Notes: generated from the sequence alone by a model not told the origin. Shown: positions 45,011 through 59,325, counted from the first letter of the stretch. The stretch: DNA of 64,000 nucleotides from Oegoconia quadripuncta (GCA_949316235.1 OX438742.1:34354853-34418852); one strand, 5' to 3'. A program made the numbers and translations.

Positions 45011-48000
45011 GTAGGATGTGAAATACTTAACGTAGTACTTAAATATAACTACATAATAAATGTACTATTTTAACAAATCATCAAGTGGTCCTCTTTTAGC
45101 TGTTAGCTATTCACTTAACAATAGTAATACATAACAATTTAAAGTACATCAGTATGAAATATGGAGGTCAATTCCCACGTGGCGCCACCAGCCTCGATCA
45201 TCATGTTGCCAGAGATTGATAGCATCAGAAAATGAGTGCTATTCATCACTGTACTCTTCACGACACGAGTGTAGTGTACGCTCGCAAACTGGCTACTCCG
45301 TGTTGCGCCATATATAAAGCACTTCGAAATCTAATGTAAATTACTACAGATGCCCATGTATCTATCTGCATTCTTGGTAAATACAAACAAAATTTCTACA
45401 ATTAAATAGGAACTACATACATACAAATGACTTTTTTCTTTTTTTTTTGTAGTTAACGACACTACACTAGAGTTATTCAAGCAATTGGTATTATAATTAA
45501 TTTGATTAAGAAATGAGACACTGCTCCTGCGGTGTAATTTTACCACTGGTTGATTGTAAAATGGGTTATAAAACAAAAGAAACATACTACAAAAATTGCT
45601 TATTACGTATAACCGTTGAAAATTAAAATTTAAAGCATCATTAATTATATTTTCTTCTAGGTAACGACTGCTTTATTGCAACTTAACTGTCGTATCGATT
45701 GATAGCATCTTAGAGAAACAATAGGAGAACTAACTCGTGTAACCCAGTAAGTGTTTGATGGCCCTTTAGATTACGTTCCAATTGCATCCGCTCCATTTAT
45801 AACGATATTGTGATACAGGTAAGTAGAATAGATATACATTTTTGTATCTAAGTGAAAAAAATTCGTCTCATTCGAAGAATAAGATTACCTACAATGAGGT
45901 AGATATTTATATATGCAGAAATGTAGATATAGGCATAATCTAAGCGGATCTAATCACTTTAAAATAAGCTCATATATGCACCCACTTTCACTGCATATTT
46001 AAACCGCCTACAATGTATTAATAACAGTTGATCAATATTCCTAGTTACAATTTGACAACAAAATTATAAATGATGGTCAGTGTACCATTGCTGCCGAACG
46101 CGCGGGGTGATCGCCCGAAGTGTATCTTGATAAGCTCTCGGAATAAAATACAGAGCAAGTGCTAACCGCCTTGATGACGTTTATATGAACATCTATCACA
46201 CCGACGCGTACGTATGGTCATGAATAATTACAAAGTGTATGAAAAGTAAATGTTAACAAGAGACTAGTCTCCGATGATTCCAGTTAGATGTTTTCTTCGC
46301 CTGTTAGTTTGTATGGGCACATTTCCAGTTCGAAAAAGTCTTGTGTCTCAAATCTTGTATTTTCGTAGCACTGACAAATTAAGAAAATTTACGTCACATG
46401 ATTGGTCCGAGGTTATTAGCTATCGCGACGACGGTCGTATACATGCGTATTAATTAATTTCATAGGCTCTATGTCCCGCCCAGTCGCGCTGTGTTGTACA
46501 AGTACCTATGGCTGTCATATTATCTACATATATTGTAAATAACGGTGTGATGCGCGGCCTTTATTCAAACACGAGTGACGGTAGCACTGATTCATTATTA
46601 TTGTAATTGGACACGAGACACTAGAACAAATTACTACTTCTGGTTTATATCAAATCTTGTTTTCGAAAACCAACATATAAACGGCCTACGGCAATTCTAA
46701 ATAAGGTTAATATTAGTGTCCACACTTGAAGTGAAATTGATATTTGTCTGGGTTTAACAAAGTCGATGATTAATTGTTCGATCGGATGTAAGTTTGACTT
46801 ACATACCTACCTAGTAGGAGGTAAATTATTTATTTGATACGAAAAACTTCTAGGTACTTATAAATAAAAGTAGGAAAGAGGAACATAACCTACAAATACA
46901 AAACGCATAACTAGTAAGTATATCTGCATAGGTTTGTAGCTATAACAACTGCTTTTCTTATTACCGTGACCCAATTTATTAAGATTTCCACAGGTAACGT
47001 TCGCTGAGACCTTTATTTACTGAAGTATTATGGAGTATTCTCAACACCTTTACTAGTAGTGAGAGATAAGCAGTTTATTTCTTACTTAATCTATACTTCC
47101 TTTATTAACTACAAAAAGAAATAATCCCGTTTAAATTATTACACGATTTAAACAACCATCGCCTCATACACACCCCAAAATTAAAACCGTTACACATCAA
47201 TTCTACTTCGGCACTAAATAATAATATCAAGCAACCGCCAGATGTTGTCCCTCCCACAGTTTATAACAGCCATATACATAATATAGTCACAGTAGCATAT
47301 GTAGATTGATTAGATTAGTTGGTCAGCACAGCTTCAATGAACTCAGTTCGAATTCGAAGTATCTACATCCTTTCAGATCTTCTTAGATCATGTTTTATTC
47401 ACATTTTATTGTTGTCGATTGACTTATTTTCCATAAATAGAAATCGGCCTATATTCTGTTTGTTCACCAGAAGAGAGTCCATTTTTATACATCACGCATT
47501 TCGTTAAGTTGTAAGCAAAACAAAATTCAAATACATAAGTACAGCTTATCACCTCGTTTAGATAAGGGATTATTCCTAAAGGAATATAGGTACAGTATAC
47601 ATTAATACTGTCTTAGATAAACTCTACTTGCAAATAATATGTTGCAATTCCTTATGATACATATCCTAAGTAGGTACATATTCTGCAGATCAAAAAGGAG
47701 GTCGACGCTTGGTGCGCATGACGTTATCAGGTACGCTGAAGAGCTGATATTACACTCTGATAAACTGATAAAAGTATTGTGTATTAATATTTTATTATAG
47801 TGGATTTATGGCACGCAATATAAAACTTCTACGAAACTCCGATTGCTGCACGTAACACGGAATCGATCGTGTCTCATCTCTCATCCATCACGTTAAATGA
47901 AAGTTAATAGGTAATTATAATTAGGTATAAGCTGGGTACGACTGGCTAGTAAAATATTATGTTCACAATAAAATAATTTAATAGGAAAGAAATAAGTAAG

Positions 48001-48091
48001 CTCATAAAAATAGACAATTATCTTCACTTTTCTCTCTCTTCCGCTAAAGTGGCATATACCCTACGTACAATCACTAGATATTTCCGTCTAC
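45011..48091. other. No recognisable gene in 3 kb
   Basis: A TATATAAA box at 45311-45318 lies in a GC-richer patch (45180-45310), but no coding frame follows it. Another GC-richer patch is at 46090-46210. The frames at 45331-45585 and 47319-47507 resemble nothing I know. Confidence 0.4.
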
Positions 48092-48111
48092 GTCTTCCTC
48101 ATGAGGAAGAC
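48092..48111. repeat. Perfect 20-bp palindrome
   Basis: GTCTTCCTC and GAGGAAGAC meet at AT without a mismatch. It stands alone in AT-rich DNA; I see no partner element. Confidence 0.8.
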
Positions 48112-51100
48112 CTATTCGACCTTTCATAGAAATACTTAAAGGAGATAGCCTTTATTTTTGGCAGAGTTACACATTTTAATTATTAAATTTATTTATTAAA
48201 AAGCATCATCCAATCCATTCAGTGAAAAAGTTATGTGTCACTTTTCATTATAATGAAAATTGTTCACAGTTCACCCAAATTGCCAGTACTGCGTATGGCT
48301 TACTTTAGTAACTTATTAGTAATCTGTGGTATGGCACTGTAATGTGAATACCGTCAATTACTGATATAAAAAATAGCTATCTCCTAATTCATAATCTGTC
48401 TCCTACGCAACAGCCCTGAACGTTTGAAAATCTATATTTTTCGAATTGTATATTGTCGAGTAGGTAACATTAATAATTTAGTATTGTACTCGGTACTTTT
48501 TGCAACACGCGTGGTATTGTTTTACCTGAATGAAAAATCCCAACATTAAAATGTTGATACTTCCTGATAAAAAATATTCCTGTATACATAATTATGTATA
48601 TATTGCGACTTGTACACAGCATACGTACGTGGAGGTAAAAGTGGATTTATTTCGCATACTCTCTTTACAATAAGCAGACACTTTCACGCTTGAAAAAACA
48701 TCATATTTACGATACCTAACGTCGTTGGCAGGTAAATATTGTGTGTATCCAATTTAAACACAACATAAATCAAACTTCAACTAGTCAGTTATTACGGTTA
48801 ATATAAACCATCAGCTAGTTGAAGTTAAAATGTAATTACATCGGAGAACAGTGAGTATATAATAATTAAACGTTATCCATTCAAGGCCAAACTAAGCCGT
48901 ACAATTTGACTTAACTATTTCGCTCGGGGGCACTCGTTCTATTGTAACAAATTATACATCAAATCAAAAGAAAGGATATAATATAGACGAATCAAATAAC
49001 ACGAGTTTAATACCTATTAAATGTTTCAAATAACAAAACGAAAGTTAAATGGATAATTTCATTAATTGTTTACATTTAAAGATTCATAGGAGATTCTGAT
49101 GTCCAGGGGATGTACTCATTTATAAGGTAATGATATTTTTTTTTGATTATTCGCGGTACATATCTGCATATACACTATTTTGCCCCATTAGACTGCAACA
49201 TTTACTGAGGTCTAGAGAGATAGGAGACCTAAGATCAAACATTTTTCATCAGACCCTTTTTTTCGCAATAGCCTATTTATTTTTGTGTTTTCATTTATTC
49301 ATTTGACATAAAAAATGTATTGTCAGTGGAAGTTATCTTATTATTTGAAATCGAATGACGTAATGACATAAGTAAACTGAGTGAAGTCCGCCTTTCAACG
49401 CATGAGCGGAGTCACGTAAGCAAAGAATTGAGTCTTGGAAAAGACTAGCATTGTGTACCTACCAAAACTATTTAATTTTCGGAGATAGCTTTTTTATGCA
49501 ATGGAGTCACGAAGTTGACAAAACGGAAACTTAGTAAAAGGCATTTGGTAACTACCTATTATTTACAATTCCATAACTGGGTCCTTCGTTTGTAACTGGA
49601 AGAGTTAGTGTGAACGTTTTATTCCTGAAGCATTAAATGTCAGCTAAATGACAATTGCTACGGGATTTTAAAAATAAATATTAGTCACCGCGCAACAATC
49701 CATCTACAAAGGAAAACAGGTCAGATGTTATTAATACACATACCACAATTGCATAAGTTAGTATCATGATGATGCACAATATTAGCCGTGCCGTCAACAC
49801 TTCAACATACACCACATGCTGACAGCATTACCTATGTACTCTGTACACAGCATGCACATGGCAGCTGAGGCGGATATACATTTTTTGTATTATTTCCTTA
49901 GTGGGCATAATAATATAATCCCTCCAATATTATAAATCTTTAAATTATGAACATCTCGGATGATTTTTTGATCGTTTGCAAAATAAATACAATTAATATA
50001 TTTTTATTTTATTCAATAAACATGAATGGAAGTCAGTAATTATCAATCACCTATCATATTGAGCAGATATTAGTAAACCTTGCAGTTATAAATTCTTTAA
50101 ACTACTGTCAGATACGCAACCTAATAACTTGCAAGTGGAATCCCAGTGAATGTTAACTATGGGCCTCTGAAGGGTGAATACTACCTTGGATAGGATAGAT
50201 AACTTGTGCATGTTGGAATGTCAAAATAGTCAGTTGTAATGCAAGAGGTAAACAAAGATCCAGGCTGCAATATGATGCATGATAGAGTAATAAATCGCTA
50301 TGTCGCGCTTTAAAGACATCCAAGAAGTATTAGATTGATCCTATTCTTGCATTAAAATCTCTTTTAAAGTAGTATTTTTCCCGCCTGGATACATAGATTT
50401 AAAAAGTTGTCAATGTTATTTAGAAAACTGAACGTGTTCAGCGGCTTTATGTTTATCCTACATTCGAGAGTACATTGTAAGAGACCTTTTATGTCTCCAA
50501 TACCGAACAAAACTAAAATAGATTAACTGGACTATGGAGCGTTTCCTAGAAAGGAAACTATCCTCCATTAGTGTTTCCTTTTGAGAACAGTCAACAGACA
50601 TCACTCAAAGTAGACACGGAAATATTTTAATTTGGTACTACTTTAAAATGTCGGCGTTCGTTATTACGAACGTACGTTACGTTAGGTATGTACTTACCTA
50701 CTTATCAGTTTTATCGGCGTGATGTTTCAACGTATATGTATTTTATTGAATACCCATTTGTGTGAGTATATTATTATTATTGTGATATAAATGGTATAAT
50801 TAAATGCCGACTGATTCTTCTCTAAACATTTAATAGTATGATCCCATGAAAAGCTTATGAAAATTCTTAGTTTAGAAATTGCAATTTCCCGAAGCTGATA
50901 TCTAAATATCGTCACTTAAAGCGGACCTCTGTACCATCTTCTTGATAAATGACTACTGTGTTTGCTCTTTTTGAACAAAGAACTCTCTAGAGCTTTCTAA
51001 TTACTTGAAACGTTCCGTGAATGTTTAGATTTATGGAGATTTTTAATTTACTATAGTATCCTGACACTTGCGCGTTGTAAGCTTTATTCTGGTGGTAATA

Positions 51101-51929
51101 AGAGTTGCAATCAACAAAGGCATTGGGCTCAAGAGACGTTAGAGTAGATACAACTTGCCTTCTATTAAATCATTTAGTCCGTTTATTAAAACGGTCCTTT
51201 CACAGTACAGTTCAAGTTACAAGGTTATAAAGGTCAGGGTGAATGACCTAAAGTTTTAAGCTTTCACTGTAAATACATTGCCACATGACACGCACGCAGT
51301 GCTGCTTTGGAAGCCTAGACTTTATTAAGTAATTGCTAGGCCATGCAATTATTCCGTCATGCATGACTCACGGATCATGATGACCCGTCGTCATCCTAAT
51401 GACGATATAGCCTACGGGAGATAAATGCCACATTTTGAATGCTAATGAAATGGACAAAGAACCCATAGTGGTTCTATAAACACACGCTTTTTGATTAAAA
51501 CAATAAACCGTACAAGAAAATTATACTGTCAACAAATTAAAACTGGTCAAGTGAGAATCGGGACTATGGTGTTAAATATTCCGTGATATCAGTAATAGTA
51601 CTACTGGTAGTGCATAGGTCTAAGATAAATAAAACCTATCTAAGGACAATTCTAGTATATTTCCTTCAATCCGCAACTTATCCAAAGTTTCCGCAATTTT
51701 AGGAGCATTACTTTTAAAAATATGCTTTAGGAGAGCAAATTGGCAAAGGAAAACTACTTAAATTATGAACACAGAAATATCAGTTGGGAACTCCATTCTG
51801 TAATTTGGAAACGAGTAGGTATATTCTAGGACAAAAGATTCTACTAGATAACTGAAATTTGGAGAAAGGGCCAATCGTCGAATCCAATTGTATAGTCAGC
51901 GCGATTCGTCAAAATGTGGTATTTTCTCG
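48112..51929. other. No recognisable gene in 3.8 kb
   Basis: AT-rich, with no long frames. A hairpin GTTTCCT-AGA-AAGGAAAC lies at about 50535-50552. Nothing else could be assigned. Confidence 0.42.
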
Positions 51930-52345
51930 CGTGTGTGTGTTTCACATATGGTACTGAAACATTGATCACATATGGTACTGAAACTATGGACCACATAAGA
52001 ACACTCAAGTTCACACAACGAATTATGGAGAAGGCGATGTACGGTATTTCACTATGAGATCGAATCAGAAATGAACAGATCCATAAAAGAACAAAATTTA
52101 CCGATATGGCATGGCGGATTTGAACTGACAATGGGCACGGCACGAAACGCATAGGATTGATGGCAGTTGGTCCATAAAAGTTCTAAACTCGAGCTCACGC
52201 ATCAGCAAGAGCAGCGCAGGGCGTCCACCCACAGGTGTACAAATAACCTGACAAAGGTCACGGAATGTCGCTGGTTGCAAACCGCTTCCAACTGGCCACT
52301 TTGTAAGACTATGGGGTTCAGCAGTGTGGCCTTCATGTAGCTGAT
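51930..52345 (+). pseudogene. RTE-type LINE fragment, copy 2 (C-terminal region)
   Basis: On the plus strand this degraded piece reads TYGTET, RIMEKAMYGISL, stop, DRIRNEQIHKRTKFTDMAWRI; after a frame change come GHIA, DGRW-SIKVLE, RPPT-RW and NLTKVTECRWLQTA-SNW. This is the RTE-like LINE protein near its C-terminus, more complete than 13640-13850. A 24-bp in-frame tandem duplication (period 24, word CACATATGGTACTGAAAC at 51943 and 51967) repeats the TYGTET motif. Minus-strand frames here are shadows. Confidence 0.78.
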
Positions 52346-52929
52346 GTAATGATATCGATCACAGCAATATTGAAGGTTCTTTCGAAAAGTAATATCTAAA
52401 TTTAAGTGCTCACAACGGTGCCTTGACCTTTCAATTTACGTCCCAAAAGTAACCTCATACATCAAAATTCGATTTTCTTATGCATCTCTAATATATGACG
52501 CCGTACGTTAACTTTAGCAAGTAGAAAGCGTCGTTGAAAAAAATGGCGACGATGAAAAAGAAAAAAATATATATCCACTCTATAAAAAATCAAACTAGTA
52601 GTGGAGTCCTGTGCTCCATTTTAAAGTAGAACCATTATAAATCGATTTATCAAGATTACGGTTTGGATAACGACATCATAGTGTGTTAATTTGCCGCTGT
52701 AACATAAATATACTTTCGTGCTCATTGACTATTTGGTTTAAAAGTTAACTACACGCGTATAACAAAACCAATAAAAACAAACAATCATGTGCAGAAAATT
52801 TCAAAAGTATTTTTTTAAACTGATAGTGAGAGAATGTGGCTCCAAAAATATACAGACCGAAAACAACAAATCCAGCATGGTATTCTTATTACATGTTGAT
52901 AAAAACAATAACCAAGCATGATATTTTCA
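52346..52929. other. No gene seen
   Basis: Non-coding spacer. Confidence 0.45.
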
Positions 52930-53105
52930 TTTGACGACCTGTTTGGTGTACTGGTTGTAAACCCTGACTGCTATACCAAAAGGTCGCGGATTCGACTCCC
53001 GCTTGAGGCATATGCTTGTATGATGAATACGGACACGTATAGGCACCCGATATATGGATGGTTTTCATTGTGTAGTATATCAATCATCTACAGTATCCGT
53101 AGTAC
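52930..53105 (+). repeat. SINE-C, copy 3 (sense)
   Basis: The tRNA-like head reads TTGGTGTACTGGTTGTAAAC (A-box side) and GCGGATTCGACTCCCGC (B-box, 52986-53002). The body reads ATATGGATGGTTTTCATTGT, a variant of the block in copies 1 and 2. It is shorter at the 3' end than the others. Confidence 0.7.
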
Positions 53106-53184
53106 AAGCCTAGTTGTTGCTCTTGCTTAGTGTGAAACTAGATGTAGGTATATAATATAATGTCAAAGGATATTTATTTATTCT

Positions 53185-53460
53185 TAAGCAATTGCAAAAT
53201 GTCCATTCCTCCCCTTGATTAAAACAGAAATCAAGTATAGTTCTTGTTGTTAGGCTCATGAATGGTCCTATATGCGTACAGAATCTCCGACCAGAAGTGC
53301 AGGAGTCTCCAGGGTATTTCACAGACTTCGTTGAGCGACCTCGATGTGCCAAGTACCCATTAGTGCCCATTTTGGTTTGTCACTCCAATGCATTCCAGGA
53401 GTACGTGGGCGACAACTTCATCAGCCTCCGCACGCATCCTCTCTGCCATTAAGCGTGGTA
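53185..53460 (-). pseudogene. LINE ORF2 C-terminus (RNase H-associated tail)
   Basis: On the minus strand from about 53455 a segment resembling the zinc-knuckle tail of RNase-H-bearing LINEs is visible: DEVVAHVLLECIGV, then LGTSRSLNEV and LLHFWSE (usual forms HVLLECPGV, LGTPRSLPEV, LLSFWSEL). Stops break it before and after. It belongs to the same broad LINE group as 2715-4600 but is a different piece. Confidence 0.68.
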
Positions 53461-55379
53461 TTCATATATCTTGATAAAACAGAAATCTAGGGTAGCATTT
53501 GTTGTCCTCATCTTGATTAAAACATGCAAGAAAACAAGTCCTATTATACCTCTATTAAATGAGCAGCATGTCGGAAAAATATGTCATTAAAAGTATTGTA
53601 CATTAAAGAGTATTTGTATATAACATGACCAATAACAGACAGCTAGTGTTTTAATCCTACTACGCAAGAAGCGTAATGTATTTCGGATATTTCTTATTAT
53701 ATATTTGTGCTTTTTGTTTCATACTGTAGCGGTTTTGAAGAAACGAGTTCAAAGGAGTACTTGGTTCAATATTAATTAAAATAAAAACAACTTAAAGTTA
53801 ATTTGAAATAAAATAATAATTTTAAAAATCGAAGTGCCCAATTCCCCGAAAAGAACGATAACTTGTAATAAATTGTAACTTTTGCGTGTGCGGGTTAAGA
53901 TAACTTTAGCATAATCCTCTTGATTGTGAACTTGAGTCCACACACACAATTCTATAGAGTTTATTTTTCAATTATTCTCTTTTTTAAATAATTTATCATT
54001 CATCCCAAAATTTAATGTGCCCTGTCTGTTCCAAAGACAACCGTCATCTCAAATCATCTAGATATATGAAAGTTCTTTCCTAACGTCAGCTTATAACTTG
54101 CACGCGGTACTATAATTCCCTTCTCACCTGTCCATAGCACGTGGCACAGAGTTGCGTGACGATAGTTTGAACGGGGGAGGGCGCGCCCACGTTACCTTTG
54201 CCACTACAATATGGTTGATGGAGCGCTCGATTGCTCAACTGTGTACTTGTCTAGTGCGGGATGCGGGAAGAATTTAAGTTCTGACGCATGCATTTTTACC
54301 TAGTAGGTAGGTACGATGCACCTTGTCCTATGAATTGATATCAGGCAAGATTCACTCGTGTTGTATGTTTCGAAAATGCATCTGTAATTTGTACGAGCGA
54401 TGGTCACTTTTCTATAATGAATATCAACAGCCAGTTTGTCATCATGTCAGCTCGTAAAAACGCCTTAGATGCAAGAAAATGCCCGTCTACCAAAACACAT
54501 ATGGTTCTGTATGAATACCTAGATATATTATATAGTATAGTATAGTATTAGTGGCAAAGCCATAGCTCGACGCTTTCACAAGACCCTTCAATCTTAATTT
54601 GGTAAGACGTTGGTGTATCAATATATATATTGCAGCGTTGTTGCTATACTCTGTCCTTATTGTTTTGATGCCGCATTATTTTCCCAGTGGCCACATTACA
54701 CACATTTTTTGGTTTCTCCCAGACAGTTTTATTTTTTCGACATACCGAGAAACTATTACCCCCGCTGTTTATTCTATGGATATCAGTATAACAGTTTACA
54801 ACTTGTAATTACGTCGAGGAACAAATTATCGCTGGCGTGATTTCGGGGGTGAGTATAAGTACAATTTCAGGGCAAACGAACTCCCCTTCACCGAATGAAA
54901 TCGTTCATTGATGCTATTTATATGTCTTACACTAAAATACTTATGTTTTTCGAATAGGCCTTCATTAGATCTTGTAAAAAGTCACGAAGTTATGAAAGAA
55001 AACTAAACATATAATATACATATGTGTAGTTAAAAACATAGCAATGGATTTTTCCTGATCCCGTGTTTATACGAAACCAAAAACCGTTTGAAATGTCAAA
55101 CATTGCAACCGGTTATTGTGTAATTTTCAATCCCCCAGTCGTGAAATTATGTCTGTGTTGGTTGTTTGCGTATAATGTAGGATGATCATGGCTATTTATT
55201 GACTTTAACATAAATAAAAACATGTCATGGGCAGCAGTGATCCATTTCCACCAGATAAGCTGTCTGATCTCGTGTTGCATTTAGAATTTTAAGGATCCAA
55301 TCGAATATTATTAGTATCATCGAAAAGTTGTTTCTAACTACACAAGTGAAAAATTGACTAGCGGCTTCAATGCAATATA
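53461..55379. other. No recognisable gene
   Basis: A GC-rich block at 54130-54260, including GGGGGAGGGCGCGCCCACG, stands out but has no coding frame. Two plus-strand frames at 54599-54840 overlap each other and match nothing I know. Confidence 0.42.
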
Positions 55380-55580
55380 ATTTTGAAAGTTTTTGGATGT
55401 GTGAGTACGAGTATTTCTGTACTTCAGAGGGCACATGAAACAATCGGTCCCGATTGCGGCTTGAACACACTGATCATCAAGTGGCCACTGGTCTGCACAA
55501 ATCCACCAAGATTAAGGTACATATCCTCTCTTAATGAGAGGAGGCTGAATTCCAGATGTGTGGGGATGGAGGATGTGTGT
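55380..55580 (-). repeat. Repeat-F, copy 3
   Basis: On the minus strand, CGGGACCGATTGTTTCATGT, GCCCTCTGAAGTACAGAAAT and ACTCGTACTC match the chain at 30627 and 44755. The sequence at 55530-55580 (TTAATGAGAGGAGGCTGAAT) matches the later part of copy 2, here in the opposite relative orientation. Confidence 0.5.
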
Positions 55581-58500
55581 TGTGGGTGTGCTGAATGAGA
55601 AAATTTCTAACTTGCAGAGTTCAATAAGTATTATTTGTCAGAACTTAAACATAACTATGAAGTTAAATGATGATAGGGCCCAGTAAATGAGTGTGATTGA
55701 AGATCAAATAACCAATTGCGTTTAACCTAATAAAATTGTACAGGATCGAAAGAGCGGCTGTCAGACACAAGAAAACTATAATTATAATAAAGCTTACGTA
55801 TTCATCTGTACAGTACGAAGACATAAGCTTGTTTGCCATTTGTCAAGTTGTCAAAAATATTAACTCTAATGGATTGTTATACGAACTCTGTCAAGCTGCT
55901 GATAGGATCAATAGTAATAGCGATCCAGATAATCTGATTAATCCGAAAGCGTGGCCAAAATTTATTTGTATTGTTTCATGAATGAATTACACGCTTTCTA
56001 CAGTTAGTGTAACAAGCCACGATTGTTACTGAACATTGCAAGGCTAATTAGGTGATATTCAATATTCACTTTACTAAAAAACCGACCAAGAGCATGGGCC
56101 ATGTTCTATATAGAGATCGTATATTATTATTAACTTATCTGTTGTTAATTTTATAAAGAATTTAGCATTGTAGGGTCGCTATTATAAATTACTTCTTTAG
56201 TTATTTATTTATGATTACTTCTTCAGATTTCTGACACACTTAGTTACACAGTTTAGGGTGTGGGCGACACAATTTTGTGCACTGTGGAAATTCGTGTAAC
56301 ACGAAAGATGGACAATAAAAAAATGTATTGGAATTTTTCTATAGCATTTTGAAAGACTTTTTTCATCCAAAAAATATCTGATATGATGATGATATATACG
56401 TAAAAAATTTCGCTTCTTACAACTTATTTATGAGGGTTAAATACTGTTCTACATCTATAAAATCTATATTTATAGATAGATAGATCTTTACAATCGAACT
56501 TTTAAACAGCAAAAGTTATGACGTTGTTCATTCAGACAGAGCTGACGGACAGTTAGCCCTGACGAAATTATAGGGGTTCTGCTTTTACCTTTTGGTTTCA
56601 GAATCCTAAAAAGACAACAAAGTCTTCACGGTTTGTGTAAGTAATATATAAGATTGAGTGACGAAAGTGAAAAAACTATTTTATTAAAAATATGAAATAG
56701 ATGTTTGCAACTAAGTTGGCAATCGTGTTACCGTTCAATCAATATTTCTTTTATCGTTGATTGCAAGAAGTACCTGCCTCATAGTCATAATGCATTAGTC
56801 TGCCACTCACTACTATCATTAAAAAATTGGGAAATATTTTCATAACATTATTTTTATGCATGCCTATTTATACAAAAAATATCAACTTTGCTTCATAGCC
56901 GTTATATTATATCTAGTAGGAAACGGTAACCTCGCATAGTATGCTCTGCAAGGCCAGCCGAGAATTAGACCGTCGTAAATCTTACCATTCCGTCTCCCGA
57001 CCCGCCATCCGTGATTAACGCCATTTGCAGTTCAACGACCGAAAGGCGACTCAAAATGGTCGACGCAAAATAATAAACACAAGTCGCCCTTCTGAACAGA
57101 CGTTATCGAACGAATTTTCAAAAATGTTATTCTATAATAGTTTTAACCTTACATCGCGATTGGCTATAAAGCAGCTAATAAGGTAGGAATGTGAATCGAC
57201 CTATCCATTTGCATTTCCGCACACAGTTTTAAAAACCAATTATTATAACAACATTGCGAAGGTCGTCAATAAGGCCACAGAAACGTATTGTGCGGGAAGG
57301 CTTAAAGCATCTCGCGGTCGTCCCAATCAACCAATAAAAATGAGCACTAAGGTCGTTTATTCCATACACAATTTTCGAAATTAAAAAACTGAATCTAATG
57401 AAACACATAAGCAAGATATATAATAAAAAACGTGAAGCACACTGAAAGCAAGTCATAAACAAAACAATTTTGTAAGTAAAATAACATTATTCTTCTGAAG
57501 ATTCTCCGTTCGGTAACATGATCAGAACACCATAAAATCTCCCTAAAATCTTTTTTCATTTCAGGACCAACGATTTTCCATTAAAAATGATTTCATGAGA
57601 AAAATATAATATTCGAAATTCAAATAGCTATTGGCCAGCCTGCCAAGACCGCAAAACTTTCAGTGTGCTCCATTTAGTTACTAGAAGTCAAAGAGAATAT
57701 CGACCTTATGCAGTTTTAATTTAATTGTAGGTACATGGAAAAGATTCATATTGATTTCTATCTAATGTATACATAAAATACTTCGAATCAAGGAACACAC
57801 AATGTTTCTGTGCCTCAAATGGAAATCAAATCACTGTAATATCGTCGATTGTTCTTAGTGAAAAGTGACAGCTGCTGCACGACATTCTCGGGATTCATGA
57901 ATTCATTGAATGCGCTTTCTTCAGGTAAATACATGGTTTACTGTTATGCGTAAACCCGAGGTTCGGGTTCAGTAACACATCTTGGGATTGCAGTATATCA
58001 GTAGAGGATGAATTTCATGTGTGTGCTCAGATATCAGCTAATCGTTTTATAATACATTTTATTGTCATTCTATAAAACATTTGTATTATAATTAATTTAA
58101 TTCGTAATGTTAACTTACGGAAGTGTATTTATTTTACATTTTCACAGTCCCCTTAGCGTTTAGTATAGATAATGAATACGGTGCGAAAGAGAGTATCAGT
58201 TTGTATTTATTACATGCGCAAGTCTAAGTTCTGCCTTTGTATCTCAATTATTTTAAAGGAAATTAACCAATAGACTATGCTTCCGTTACAATAAATCAAG
58301 TGTTAATTATAAAAATGAAAGGCTGTCTGTACCCACACACTAGTAGCACATTGCAGGAAGTGTAGGCACTCGTACATGGAAAGATTACCTAGATTTCAGG
58401 ATGCAAGATACAAGACACACTGTTATGGTGTGTGTTGTATCCGGGAAGGGCTCATACGCTGGGGCTCCCGTCGAAATAATAATCATTTCTTTTCTAAAGT

Positions 58501-58861
58501 TCGGTTTTTATTAAAGTTTTTAATACCGTTTGTCGTACAACTTGTAATTGTACCTTAAACAATTATTTGTAATGTAATATTGTACTGTTGAAAGCATGAA
58601 GTTAAAAAAGATTTTATTATGCCCGGAAAGTATGTTATTGTTTATAAAAAATAAATAACTATTATTCGTTAAAAAGAGTTTAAAAAAAATGGGCATGAAA
58701 TTTGTCGTCGATTACTTAGAGAATCCCAAGAAGGCATTTATTGAACTTCCAGTCCTAAGGGGGTCATAGGGGAGTAGAAATAATTCAAATAAAAGCCAAT
58801 ATTTCGGGTATCAATCACTTTAAAAATTGAATAGGTAAGACTCTACTATGGAAAGTAGCCT
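55581..58861. other. No recognisable gene in 3.3 kb
   Basis: A GC-richer block at 56935-57090 (CGTCTCCCGACCCGCCATCC) has no frame. Other frames (55736-55981, 57229-57462, 58376-58558) resemble no family I know. Confidence 0.42.
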
Positions 58862-59325
58862 ACTTAAATATAGGTATATAAATACGAAAACTTGGATGTT
58901 TGTTTGTTTGTTTCTCAATCACGGTGAAACGGATCAATGGATTTGGATGAAATTTGGTAAACAATTAGAGTAAGCCTTAGAAAAAGACATAGGGTACTTT
59001 TTATCCCGATAAAGTGAGTAGTTCCCGCGAGATAAACAAATTACACATGTAAATGTTCCACGCTTGCCACGGGTAATTAAAAAAATAAAGTTTATATATA
59101 AAAACATGCTTCGGTTACAAATACCTATTATCGGAATTACTCGTTGTCAAGTGTAACAAAATGGCTGCTAAAATCCGCCACATTAGATTTATCATGACGT
59201 CATTACCCTACGACACTTCATTTTGTCCAAATCGGTTGAGGCGTTTAAGGCTGTAAGTGGTAACATGCACACATATAGACGCGTTGAATACATTACCCTC
59301 CTTTTGGCTTCGCCGTAGTCGGGTA
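58862..59325 (+). repeat. Dispersed repeat with Helitron-like front part
   Basis: Begins TATAAATACGAAAACTTGGA, then (GTTT)n, GAAACGGATCAATGGATTTG and CATAGGGTACTTTTTATCCC, the order seen in lepidopteran Helitron-derived repeats. It ends with CTCCTTTTGGCTTCGCCGTA, then GTCGGGTAAAA. No CTAG end was found. Non-coding. Confidence 0.55.

Noticed and set aside
45311..45318. TATATAAA as a core promoter
   Set aside because: In DNA this AT-rich a TATA match is expected often, and no coding frame or initiator is found downstream.
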